Shown here: piece after piece, positions 1 through 7,707 of the stretch | How the letters are laid out: each line of letters opens with the position of its first letter | Numbering within the stretch: the first letter of the stretch is position 1 | Assembly: GCA_015657535.1 (NCBI GenBank) | Contig: JADHZB010001406.1 | Coordinates: 1-11,634, forward strand | Length of the DNA stretch: 11,634 nt | Direction of reading: 5' to 3' | Origin: Nephromyces sp. MM_2019 | Taxonomy: Eukaryota > Apicomplexa > Aconoidasida > Nephromycida | Made by a program: the position numbers and the translations under genes | Notes under the pieces: generated by a model | The model's input: only the letters and a program-made list of their open reading frames with translations | Databases searched by the model: none | What the model was told of the DNA's origin: nothing

Positions 1-21
1 AAAGCACGGTAACACACTCAC

Positions 22-63
22 CGGCCAACACACATAGTTTGGCACTTTTTTGGCTTCACCCAT
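22..63 (-). CDS. Possible first coding exon of a leftward gene leaving the window
   Basis: On the - strand an ATG (complement of 61-63) opens 14 codons reading MGEAKKVPNYVCWP. They end exactly at a consensus donor GTGAGT (complement of 16-21) in phase 0. The base after the ATG is G, a weak Kozak-type feature. The rest of such a gene would lie to the left of the window, so nothing can be said about function. A 14-codon open frame ending at a donor can arise by chance. An alternative reading from an upstream AG, in another frame, is also open across this stretch. I consider it a low-confidence exon. Confidence 0.18.
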
Positions 64-374
64 ATTGAAGCAGACTAATGCTAGGCTATTCTTTTAGTGT
101 GTGAATGAGTTTTTAAGCGATTTATCGAGAATGAATAGCCCGTCTACTTCAAGGAGTATATAGAGAAGATAAGGCTTAAAGATTTAAGCAGTGGAAAAAG
201 AGTTATGAAGAGGCTGGATATAGGCTAAACTTGCCTACTTTGTAGTAAAGAGTTATTGTATATACACTGCAATGAAGCCTGTAAATGCTGTTATTTCTAT
301 GTATGGACTGTGGGAATCCTTGAGATTGTGGAGAGATTGAAAAGCTTGAAATTCTGTCGGTTTTGATTTGTTTT

Positions 375-377
<3 letters not shown>

Positions 378-417
<40 letters not shown>
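378..417. repeat. (GT)20 dinucleotide microsatellite
   Basis: Forty bases of perfect GT/TG alternation. If the + strand gene model beginning at 498 is right, this lies in the intron just upstream of its acceptor at 497. A tract this long is expected to vary in length between isolates and can adopt Z-DNA. Confidence 0.97.
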
Positions 418-419
<2 letters not shown>

Positions 420-497
420 CTGAGTGTATCACCCTTCTATATGAGTTTGTCTCGTTGCCTCGTGTGAAAGTTGGGTTTCTTTTTGCTCTGTGTGCAG

Positions 498-641
498 GCT
501 TTAACAGAGGCTATTGTAAATCTCAAGTACCATGCTGTGTGTGTTAATATTTACCCGATGCATACGCTGAGTGAGCCTAGCTGTACGTGGGGTGGAGCAA
601 AGGGTAACCCCCTGAACGATATGCAGTCTGGAGTTGGGCTG
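498..641 (+). CDS. Candidate internal exon of an unidentified + strand gene
   Basis: This stretch is 144 nt, exactly 48 codons. It is bounded by a pyrimidine-rich acceptor ending TGTGCAG at 497 and a strong donor GTGAGTAG starting at 642. Only one of the three frames is open. It contains segments such as EAIVNLKYHAVCVN and CTWGGAKGNPLNDMQSG. Base composition is visibly more GC-rich than the flanking GT-rich DNA, as expected of an exon. No domain is recognised. The upstream start is not certain: a very short coding segment MKP at 272-280 followed by GTAAAT would fit phase 0, but this is a guess. The open frame continues past the donor to 764, so a read-through product is also possible. Confidence 0.35.
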
Positions 642-775
642 GTGAGTAGTGTGCTGCGCTTTTTGCTGATGTGTGGTGAATATGAATATGTGTGTGTGCG
701 ACAGAGTGTATGGCGGGGTGTGGTGCATGTGGTGCATGGTGTGCGTGTGGTGTCTGCTGTGTGAAGCATCTGCTA

Positions 776-839
776 TGTGTAGAACCTTCAGTGTGTAGAA
801 CATCTTATATGTAGAACCTTCTGTGTGTAGTGCCATGCA
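776..839. repeat. 16-bp minisatellite, about four units
   Basis: Units begin at 776, 792, 808 and 824. The first three share TGTGTAGAAC or TATGTAGAAC followed by a CTT/ATCT tail, and the last is more diverged. It lies in the proposed intron between 642 and 920. A perfect 9-bp duplication TGGTGCATG at 721-729 and 730-738 is just upstream, so this intronic stretch is built of slippage products. Confidence 0.8.
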
Positions 840-920
840 TATGTGCTGCCTTTCTTGTGTGCTACCATCATTGTGTGTATTTTTTATGAATCAAATCTTC
901 ACGCTATCCTCTCCTCTTAG

Positions 921-959
921 CTGGGCAATTCCCTAGGATGGACAGGCATTAAGAAATCA
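921..959 (+). CDS. Candidate short exon of the same + strand gene
   Basis: These 39 nt (13 codons, LGNSLGWTGIKKS) lie between a strong acceptor CTCTCCTCTTAG ending at 920 and a donor GTGAGTAG starting at 960. The donor is identical in eight bases to that of the exon ending at 641. Both flanking junctions are phase 0, so the exon joins the previous one without a frame change. Function is unknown. Its identity as an exon rests on the two splice signals and phase agreement; 13 open codons alone mean little. Confidence 0.3.
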
Positions 960-1018
960 GTGAGTAGATATCCATTCATTCACCCCTTGCTTATGGTAAG
1001 CTAATTTTTACTCGTTAG

Positions 1019-1042
1019 AAGAAGATTTTTGCTGAAGATTAG
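1019..1042 (+). CDS. Alternative last exon (short-intron version)
   Basis: If the donor at 960 is joined to the AG at 1017-1018, the intron is 59 nt, in the size range of the short introns modelled elsewhere in the window. The reading frame then ends after seven codons (KKIFAED) at the TAG of 1040-1042. This competes with the more distant terminal exon at 1835-1990. Only one needs to be right, and both could be alternative ends. Confidence 0.2.
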   Translation, partial: KKIFAED

Positions 1043-1324
1043 AGTATTACGTTTATTCCAGAGATTTTCTCTGTATTTTTGCTCATTTTATCTCGAATGT
1101 TTTGCCCTGAGAATGAAGAGTAATGTATGTGTCAAGTGTATGTACAGTCATTATGAAGAAAATGTCAAGATCTGAAAGTTTCTCCTTTGTTATTCGGTAT
1201 TTGCCTGGTTTCTGATGTTTTCATCAGCTTCATACTAATGTGGTGTCTCAACTCTCAAAACATCACAATAGGCTGTCACTGTGTTGATGCTGCACAGCTT
1301 TGCTTCACTGAGTAGCAGGATGAG

Positions 1325-1349
1325 GTGTGTGTGTGTGTGTGTGTGTGTG
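1325..1349. repeat. (GT)12 microsatellite
   Basis: Twenty-five bases of uninterrupted GT repeat inside a gene-poor, GT-rich stretch. Confidence 0.95.
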
Positions 1350-1732
1350 CGTATTTGTAGGTTTTTTTGATGTTTGTTCTTGAGTTTGCATGTTATGATG
1401 GTGTGTGTGGAAATTGAGGCATTTTCACGTAGTGTGTGGAAATTCAGTCATATGAGAGAGTGGCTATTGTGTGTGTGGTCCTTGCTAACCCTATCTTCAC
1501 CATTATACCTCCGATTTTATGTGTGTTCATCTCCTTGATTTCTTTTGATAATTCTGTGTGCATCTCTTTTTTTTTCTTTTAAAACAAAAGTATGTACACG
1601 CACATTTTTTTAGTAAATCTTTACTGATTGTGCTACATGGTATTATGATGAAGCAAACCCCCCCCTCCTATCTGGCATACAAACACAACCCACATAATCA
1701 CCTCTTTTTTTTTACTCTTCCCTAAAAGTGCC

Positions 1733-1751
1733 TGTGTGTGTGTGTGTGTGT
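1733..1751. repeat. (TG)9 microsatellite
   Basis: Nineteen bases of perfect TG repeat. A long pyrimidine tract (about 1770-1810) and a second small GT run at 1816-1826 follow, leading into the acceptor at 1834. Confidence 0.93.
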
Positions 1752-1834
1752 CTGTTGAGGCTGAATTTACCTTCTCATTCTTTCTGTTTCCTTCCTTTCT
1801 TTTCCTCTTGTGGTGCGTGTGTGTGTCTCCTCAG

Positions 1835-1990
1835 CTATTCTGCGTTTCGGGAGATTTTCTAGGTAGTCGTATTGAGAAGGCTTTCGATGAAACATGCTAT
1901 GCGCTTTGTGAAATTTCTACTCTTGGATTTTCCTGGAGTGTACTCTATCGCTTGTCAAGGATTCTAGTTGCTTTACTCTTTAATATTTAA
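1835..1990 (+). CDS. Alternative last exon of the + strand gene
   Basis: A pronounced polypyrimidine tract (about 1770-1830) ends in TCTCCTCAG at 1834. From 1835 a single frame is open for 51 codons to TAA at 1988-1990, in phase 0 with the preceding exon model. Segments seen include SGDFLGSRIEKAFDETC, and the C-terminus is hydrophobic (RILVALLFNI), so a membrane-anchored tail is possible. The implied intron from 960 is 875 nt, much longer than other modelled introns. That counts against a direct join unless this organism also has long introns or an exon between was missed. No family recognised. Confidence 0.25.
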   Translation, partial: LFCVSGDFLGSRIEKAFDETCYALCEISTLGFSWSVLYRLSRILVALLFNI

Positions 1991-2484
1991 GGCGGTCAAA
2001 GTCCCAGATAGAATTTTCCCTGTAATTTTGCTTAAGTTACCTAGCGTGTGGATGTAAAATCCTAGGTTAAGCTAGTTTACTGCAGAATAACCCGGAACGC
2101 TACCATAACAGAAGAAGCGATAAAAAAGATTATCCGACTCCGTTTTGTTTGAAGCAATTTTCCCCGATTTTTTGCCTACAAAGTTTGACAATGTCGTAAA
2201 ATTGTCGTTAATTTAGAAAAACAAAAGAATTTAGTGAAGTTTTCGTGTTATATCTACGAAAATAGTGCATGTAAAAGCCATCTGAAAAAATAGCAATGAT
2301 CAACAGCATGTCGAGGAAGAAGCTCTAATAAGAAATCCCCACAAGAATCCTCGTGCCAAGTAACAAATTAGTTTGAATATGCAGTCCACGAAACATCTAT
2401 GCTCAAAGTGCAACCAGTAATAGAAGAAGCATCCTGAGATTTTCAGCCAGTGAAGATTTAAAATAATACGCCAAGAAAAGCGAA
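1991..2484. other. A-rich gene-poor stretch between two convergent gene tails
   Basis: No exon is supported here on either strand. The + strand changes from T/G-rich to A-rich near 2050-2200. A good - strand acceptor (GCTATTTTTTCAG, complement of 2282-2294) leads into 16 open codons. It could be an alternative last exon of the leftward gene whose preferred stop is at 2485-2487. Confidence 0.4.
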
Positions 2485-2771
2485 TTAGCTATATAGAGTT
2501 AGAAATTTGCCTGCACAAGCACTCACACGAGCGCAAGGAGCTTGACGCACGCAGGCATACGAAGCGGTTCACGAAGGTGCTTACCTATGCTGAAAAAAGC
2601 TGTAAACATGTAAGGGGCTCGGGAATATCTACTAAATGCGCGCTTATAGGTCTCCAAGAGGTGTTAGGCTTCTTTTAAGGGCAGCGAAATCAATATACAT
2701 TTTTCCGGGATAAAATACCTCTTCTTGTTGAAGAAATCTACAGCCTTTGATTTATATTTCAAAATGCATTG
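2485..2771 (-). CDS. Candidate 3' part of a leftward gene (three exons)
   Basis: Model on the - strand: exon 2771-2719 (17 codons plus AG), exon 2589-2527 (63 nt), then C plus TAA at 2488-2485. The first acceptor is TTTTTATCTTCAAG and the first donor GTATTT. The second acceptor is CAGCTTTTTTCAG and the donor GTGAGTGC. The last intron is 38 nt and contains CTAAC, a typical branch site, before CTATATAG. Phases agree throughout, and only one frame of the 63-nt exon is open (IGKHLREPLRMPACVKLLAL). That exon is strikingly GC-rich compared with its surroundings, the strongest sign that it is coding. The 129-nt intron between the first two exons has a weak donor. The upstream part of the gene was not found and the product is unknown. 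Confidence 0.3.
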
Positions 2772-4689
2772 CTTGAAGATAAAAATATATTTTAGATGTA
2801 GTATTTGATGCAGCTCCATTTGCTTTGACTTTTGCTAGCGGATGTTTTACCGTTTTTTCTTGTTATTACTATGATGAAATAGAATAAAAAAATATGCAAA
2901 TTTAGTCTTCATAAAGCTTCCACATGATGATGTACACTATGAGGATGTATATCAGCGAATATTGTTATCAGACAATAGATTTTGTTGTATATAAGGTATT
3001 GCAGACAGTGTAGGGTGTATGCGTATGGTTTTGATAAGTTGTGCGCTTCTATGCCTTTGTGCTTGTTATTTGATGCCAGTGTATCTACAGTGCTTTGGTG
3101 CTTTTTGTGAGTTGACACACACCCCTGTATGCTGCTCCTGGGCTTATCTTTGTTTTTTTCAAGGTAGGTATCTGCAGGCAACAAGTGCTCGTGTGCTGCT
3201 GTAGTTATTGTTTATAGCTCCTTTGTTAGGCACTGCATTTTCATGGGATTCTAGTTGGTGCGAGTATGCATCGAGTGATTTCGCTAAGAAGTATTTCTTT
3301 GTGTATAAATGCTGTCCCTACTATGATATGCTTAGATATGCAATTTTTTCACGGTTACACCGTCTTGATCTGAAAAATAGGCTTCGTTGCATCCTTGGCA
3401 GGTTAATATCTATTAGGTTACATCCTGCATTATGTCTATGTACTGTTTTCATATCTGTAACATGTTCTGATCACCTTCTGAATATCATCTTCTATTGCAG
3501 TAGCACTTGTGTATGTAATTGGTCTGCTATGGTGATTAATTCTTTTAAATGGGAGGCTTTCTTGCTCTAAAAATACGCAGCTCCAGGCATTTATTTCTGA
3601 GTGTTTAGTTAAAGTAAAAACTGCCGCTTTCCCTTTAAAATAAAGCACGATTTCTGCTATTTTGGGAGTAAGCACCCTTGAAGAGTAGAGCACGACCAGC
3701 CTTCTCTTGGTGACTTGCTGTGTGCCCCTTGTTTGCTAGTCGTTGATTTTTTCTGTATAAATGTTTATTGAATCTTTGAAGCAGCAAATATATCTATTTT
3801 TCTCTGCAATGGTTACCTGATATATTGAGTACTTTCTCAGACATGAATTATACGTTAATTTATCTTCACCAGATTTGACTACCTGACGAGATTCTACCCT
3901 GTTTCTCGAATTATGTTTATCTCTTACATATTATTCAAAATTCTTTTGATTTTTTTCTAAAAATGGGTTTATCCTTTTGATAGCATCGCTTTGTACCAAT
4001 AGATTCTCCCAAATTATATTTGCACTGCGTCATCTGCCAGCGCTACATTTCTTGAGCTTTTTTATTGCTAAAAATTGCTGCTGATAGAGCGTAAACTAAC
4101 AAAAATGTATATTACGTGCGCACTTGCAGAATACATAAACGCACGAGCCTCCGCCTCTTTTTTTTATCTTACTGTTTTTCCGAGCTTCCCATCTCATGAC
4201 CCTCGTTCCATTGTTTTCTGTTTTTCGACTTTATGCCGATTTGTTGAGAGAGTATGACTCGGGGTATTGAGAGAACTTGAATGGAGAGTGAAGTTGTAAT
4301 GCCTTCGTGAGGCAATGGTTGCCGCTGGTTTGTATGTCTTTTCTGATGTCTGGATTGTAGTAAATTCAAGCGCTCCGCTTTGCGTTCTGATAAAAGTGCA
4401 AAACCTATGTAATGCAACTATTTTTTCCCGCTTGCTTATCGAGGAATCGTTATCATAAGAGGTTTTTTTTGCTTTTATTCCTCGTGCACAAAAAATTAAG
4501 TGAATTCACTTTAATATTTATATCCTAGTTCGCTTGCTTGTGGGGAAAGTTCATTCGTCCTCCTATGAACCCTTTAATTTTGACGGCCATCACGTGTTGC
4601 CAAGTAGCAACCGACAAGGGACGATGAAACTTGATCTCGCTTATCCCATAAAGATAGTACACAACTTAATATGCATTACTCAGCGCAGG
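2772..4689. other. Long stretch without a supported gene
   Basis: Several open frames of 60-120 codons exist on both strands, for example + 3019-3204 (hydrophobic and cysteine-rich from a real ATG), + 3208-3570, - 3184-2909 and - 3693-3436. They overlap each other antisense. They are rich in residues expected from a T/G-rich strand or its A/C-rich complement, and none is framed by a convincing pair of splice sites. A - strand frame of about 46 codons ending at 4529-4531 has a coding-like purine bias at first codon positions but could not be linked to an exon. I treat the whole stretch as intergenic or intronic. Confidence 0.45.
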
Positions 4690-4797
4690 CGTCCATCTAA
4701 GCCTTTATCGATGCTTCCTTGCATGTATCCATATATACTTTTACGGACGCCTTCGTGCGTATATCCATCTATGCCTTTATCGATACTTCTACAGTGA
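4690..4797. repeat. Diverged 36-bp tandem repeat, three units
   Basis: The outer units (core 4692-4718 and 4764-4790) match at 24 of 27 positions and share TATGCCTTTATCGATACTTC-like sequence, 72 bp apart. A more diverged middle unit begins near 4728, giving three units of 36 bp. Because 36 is a multiple of three, the + strand frame through it reads as a 12-residue repeat with a Y/RPS-PLS-LL theme. Nothing else supports coding there. Confidence 0.7.
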
Positions 4798-4854
4798 TTA
4801 AATAAGAGTTTGAAACTTTATATTTCCTAAAAAATATCTGCGCTCTGTTTCAAC

Positions 4855-5185
4855 TTATTTTAACTGAAAATAGATACTCAAGACGAATTACAGACTCACC
4901 CGTGTCATCCCCCAGTACACCGTGTCGTCTTTCTGACGCAGAAAATACGACTTTAGTTCATTCTGCGGAGAAATTCGCTGTTTCCTTGTGGTTTGTTCTA
5001 TAGAGGATTATCTATCACGCATACTTTTCGAGCGCTATTTCCTTGCTTATTATTTTGCCTTGAGTTCCAATGCTCAAGAAAGATTCTATGAATACTTTGG
5101 CAAGCCATGCCGCAGTCGCATTCTACGAACCCAATTATGCCGCATACACCTGGTATGCGTACCACGCGCGCTGCCTCAGTGATTG
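4855..5185 (-). CDS. Candidate leftward short-intron gene or gene end
   Basis: Model on the - strand: exon 5185-5025 (161 nt), intron 62 nt, exon 4962-4900 (63 nt), intron 36 nt, terminal codons LK and TAA at 4863-4855. Acceptors are GCACTTTTAG, ATTTCTCCGCAG and CTATTTTCAG; donors are GTATGC and GTGAGTCT. All phases agree. The 63-nt exon is open in one frame only (NELKSYFLRQKDDTVYWGMT). The first exon is GC-rich and its first codon positions favour purines. Translation could start inside it at an ATG in the good context GCGGCATGG (complement of 5109-5107), giving about 51 residues (MACQSIHRIF...). Otherwise an upstream exon ending in phase 1 is missing. The opposite strand at 5003-5182 is also open and protein-like (e.g. 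LSSNAQERFYEYFGKP) with its own splice-like ends, so strand choice is uncertain. No family recognised. Confidence 0.33.
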
Positions 5186-5336
5186 CTAAAAGTGCAAATA
5201 TGTAATAAAGGACAGCTTTATACTAACGGTACCCGTGTGGACTAAAACTACCAGTATATAATAAAAGTACAAGTGTGTTCTAACAGCACCAGTATATACT
5301 TCAAGTACCAGTATATACTAAAAGCACAAAATGTTT
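5186..5336. repeat. 19-bp minisatellite, eight units, acceptor-like on the - strand
   Basis: Units start at 5186, 5205 (18 bp), 5223, 5242, 5261, 5280, 5299 and 5318. The + strand consensus is CTAAAAGTACCAGTATATA. The - strand consensus is TATATACTGGTACTTTTAG, an A/T-rich start, then pyrimidines, then TTTTAG, resembling a 3' splice site. Six of the eight units end in AG on that strand. The unit nearest the gene (5186-5204) supplies the acceptor proposed for the exon 5185-5025. The inner GTATATAC is palindromic. The units are clearly diverged, so the array is not recent. Confidence 0.85.
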
Positions 5337-5536
5337 AATTAGTATTCATTAAGGAGCGTAGGACTTAAAAGCGTCACATCTTGCGACGGAATCTGCAACA
5401 ATAGGTCTGCATTTTTCTTATTGCATACTTTGTGGTGAATGTATGCCTACCTTCATTTATACTCGATTAATACCACGAAACCAGATAAGAGCAAGCAAAC
5501 AGGGAAATGTGGTGAATTTCGAAGGTTTCAGCGCAG
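5337..5536. other. Spacer without a supported exon
   Basis: No exon with matching phase was found here for the gene at 5185-4855. On the - strand a short ATG frame with GTAGGC right after its second codon is present near 5450, but its phase does not fit. This would be the 3' flank of the gene ending at 5537. Confidence 0.35.
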
Positions 5537-7009
5537 TCACTCCAAAATCATGTTTTTCTGGGCTTGATTATTCTGGTGGGAGTATATTTTTGAAAGTTGC
5601 CGCTCCATAGAAAATAGTTTGAGTGTCACGGCACCGAGGCAGTCCAAGCGAAAAGTCCTGAACTTCTCAGCGTCTTGCCGGCACAACTTTCATTTAATAA
5701 AAAAGCTGCATTACATTACACCAATGGGGTTTGGCAGGCGCTGCAGACAATGTGAAACTTTCTGATATACGATAGTTTGTGGAGAAAGTTTCCAGAGTAT
5801 ACACATACCCTAGGAGGGTAATGCGGTAGCCACCTATTTTCTATACCATTCTCCGTGAAATGAAGCGTATAGTTGTCTCACCCCTAAGATGCTCTTGGCT
5901 GCCTCGCGATTGGGGGGCTCGGGGAAGTCATTTACAATCCAAAAATTCGCAGTGTCATATTTTTGTACTGTTCATGCGATTGGAGTTGCTAGTCGAAATC
6001 CTTTTATTGTTACTATAAACGTACAAAAAGCACAATGCTTTTTTTCCGTAGTATACTCCATGAGGAAGGAAACTCTTTTTTCTTGGGTATGTTGTGTGAC
6101 TAAGGAAGCAGTCGGCGCCGCTAGACAATCTGAGGAAGGGGCCTTTGAAGGAGGTACCTGGCGGGAGGCAGCTTGAAAGGATATCGAGAAAGCTTGAAGT
6201 AGTTACTGTTTCTAGGGCACCAGTGTCCGCCAGCGAAAGTGGCAGAGAGACGGTAAACTTTCGGTAGCATAGAGGTTTGGTAGCTAAAGCATCTGTCTGT
6301 TTCACTTGCTTTAGAGGTGGGTTTGAAAATAGATGCGTCTGTATCTTTTGGGTCGGAGAGATGTGGTGGCAGAACAAAAATCCGTCTGAAACTCTTGGGT
6401 AGGGCGAGAGCACTGAGGGTGCCTGATCAATTTTGCAGGGTAGCACCCAAGACAATGTCAAAACGAATTTCAACGGAGAGTGCGCACAAAAATTCGGGCA
6501 AGCTCATATTTGAAAACGTCATTCAGGATTTTACCCTACATATCAATCCCTTTTCAGACCAAAACTTTGAGCAGAAATGGCAGGTGTTTCAAAAGCCAAT
6601 ATTCTTCTACCGGTCGGCTGGAGGCATCCTCAACGCCACTAACTACTGCTTCCTCGCTTTTGCTATTCGAGTTACTGCGACAAATTTATACAGTAATAAG
6701 CCATGCTAAAGAAGCTATAAGCGGTTTACTCCCAAGAAGATATCGTCTGTGTTTACTCACCTCAAACTCTTCTCTAAGATGAATCCACTGGCTCTATCGC
6801 ACGCCTCTCCACCAGGGAACGGCCACGCTAAAAATCATTTTTCCAGTTTTGAAGTCTTAATTACTTATTTATTTGGCTGAAACTCCGTAATGCAGCCTAT
6901 CATGGAGCTTCTTATCAAATCTCACTCAACCTCTGTTGTTTGTCTTAAATTTCCTACGTTGCTAGACAGTATCTAATGCCCGTCCTGTGTTTTTACTAAC
7001 CTCAGTCAT
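5537..7009 (-). CDS. Best gene model: leftward nine-exon gene, 343 codons, unknown product
   Basis: Exons on the - strand: 7009-7001 (ATG ACT GAG), 6961-6931, 6827-6761, 6674-6566, 6535-6488, 6422-6014, 5967-5847, 5809-5722 and 5686-5537 (TGA at 5539-5537). The introns are 39, 103, 86, 30, 65, 46, 37 and 35 nt. All are GT-AG, all phases agree, and the summed length is 1032 nt with no internal stop. An in-frame TGA directly precedes the ATG. Good sites include donor GAGGTGAGTAAAC (6760) and acceptor ATTACCCTCCTAG (5810). The largest exon is 409 nt. The exons at 6827-6761, 6674-6566 and 5686-5537 are GC-rich for this window. Residues seen include SGVEDASSRPVEEYW, NDFPEPPNREAAKS, HIVCSACQTPLLC (a Cys-x-x-Cys pair that might bind zinc) and a polar end QNNQAQKNMILE. 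No known domain is recognised. Hand-chosen splice sites leave much freedom, and the 30-nt intron and the frame of the 409-nt exon are the weakest links. Confidence 0.4.
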
Positions 7010-7106
7010 TCACCCTTGTGACTCTACTACGAAGTTACTTGCTATTTATTCTACCCACAATCCTGCAAAATCCTACTAAAAGCAAACAGACCTTTCGAAG
7101 ACTGCA

Positions 7107-7125
7107 TAACATCTACTAGATGTTA
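7107..7125. other. Near-perfect palindrome (9-bp arms, 1-nt centre)
   Basis: TAACATCTA and its exact reverse complement TAGATGTTA are separated by a single C. It lies about 100 bp upstream of the proposed start of the leftward gene at 7009. A second palindrome follows 10 bp later. It could be a dimeric transcription-factor site or a chance AT-rich palindrome. Confidence 0.6.
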
Positions 7126-7135
7126 TCCCTGCTAC

Positions 7136-7147
7136 ACGAATATTCGT
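7136..7147. other. Perfect 12-bp palindrome
   Basis: ACGAATATTCGT reads the same on both strands. With the 19-bp palindrome at 7107-7125 it makes a pair within 41 bp, upstream of the best gene model. Confidence 0.6.
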
Positions 7148-7354
7148 CACTTTCTCAATACCTCTGTTGCTTTCTAGCAGTCCAGCCCCCTCACCACAAT
7201 TTCCGTACGCCGGGGTGCACCCACTGTGCGCTTTCTAGAAGATACTAGCATGCTTAACCCCATTTTACTCCAATCGAGATATGTGAGCTGCCCTAATGTC
7301 AACACGACTCTAAATATTAGAAATGTTGTCGGACTTGTGCGCTTAATATATAAA

Positions 7355-7707
7355 CTACGTAAATGTACGCCCCAAGCACGCACGAATTCTCAAAACTGCC
7401 GTAAAGGAGTCTCAAATAACCCCCTCATACCTTGCTGCATCTTGATTAATGCAAAAACTAGTTTATCTTTGAACTTCAGCGCCCAAGCAGCCTTTTATGC
7501 TCCCCCTCTGCCTCTTTTCATGCGAGAAAAAACAAAAACGACTTGCACTTCATCAGCTTTGTGGCAGGTGTCTTGAGCACAAGGGTAGATCGCTGGAAGC
7601 CAACCATCATCTTGGTTGTCTATAAGGTTGTATTGGGTGCCTTTTAGTATCTTTTGATGGCGTTGAGCGAAGTACTCCCCGTATAACAAACACAACACTA
7701 CATGCTC
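7355..7707 (-). CDS. Candidate leftward exons with a 35-nt intron
   Basis: On the - strand a frame is open from 7707 to a TAA at 7497-7495, with segments such as YGEYFAQRHQKILKG and DNQDDGWLPAIYPC. The same frame resumes after the TAA (AAWALKFKDKLVFALIKMQQ) and reaches a strong donor CAAGGTATGAG at 7430. A 35-nt intron (7430-7396, acceptor CTCCTTTACGGCAG) leads to a 41-nt last exon ending in TAG at 7357-7355. Removing the in-frame TAA needs one more intron whose length is a multiple of three. GTGCAA or GTCGTT donors near 7545 and an AG at 7495 would do, but the sequence before that AG is purine-rich, so the join is weak. Other frames around 7250-7395 on the same strand are also open to the TAG at 7174. 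Function unknown. Confidence 0.25.

Noticed and set aside
3019..3204. Hydrophobic, cysteine-rich 61-codon + strand frame with an ATG, resembling a secreted peptide
   Set aside because: Strong T/G bias alone yields Leu, Cys, Val and Phe codons. No cleavage site, no splice partners, and an antisense frame of 91 codons covers the same DNA.
3208..3570. 120-codon + strand frame
   Set aside because: It starts with TTG only, has no supported exon boundary, and this length is expected about once by chance in a window of this size and composition.
5186..5336. CRISPR-like array
   Set aside because: Units are contiguous, diverged and 19 bp long without spacers, so this is a minisatellite, and the window looks eukaryotic.
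5889..6176. + strand ATG frame containing GGSGKSFT, resembling a P-loop
   Set aside because: The spacing does not fit GxxxxGK[ST], no Walker B or other NTPase motif follows, and the frame lies antisense to the better supported exons.
6317..6709. 130-codon + strand frame with an acceptor-like TTTTGCAG at 6438 and donor-like CAGGTGTTT at 6580
   Set aside because: A single exon-like piece without partners, antisense to four phase-linked exons on the - strand. A faint resemblance of DQNFEQKWQ to adaptin appendages is too weak to use.
7226..7576. 116-codon + strand frame preceded by TTTCTAGCAG and followed by CAGGTGTCT
   Set aside because: Exon-like ends, but the C-rich + strand here favours long frames, and shorter - strand frames have better donor and acceptor pairs. 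Left unresolved rather than called.
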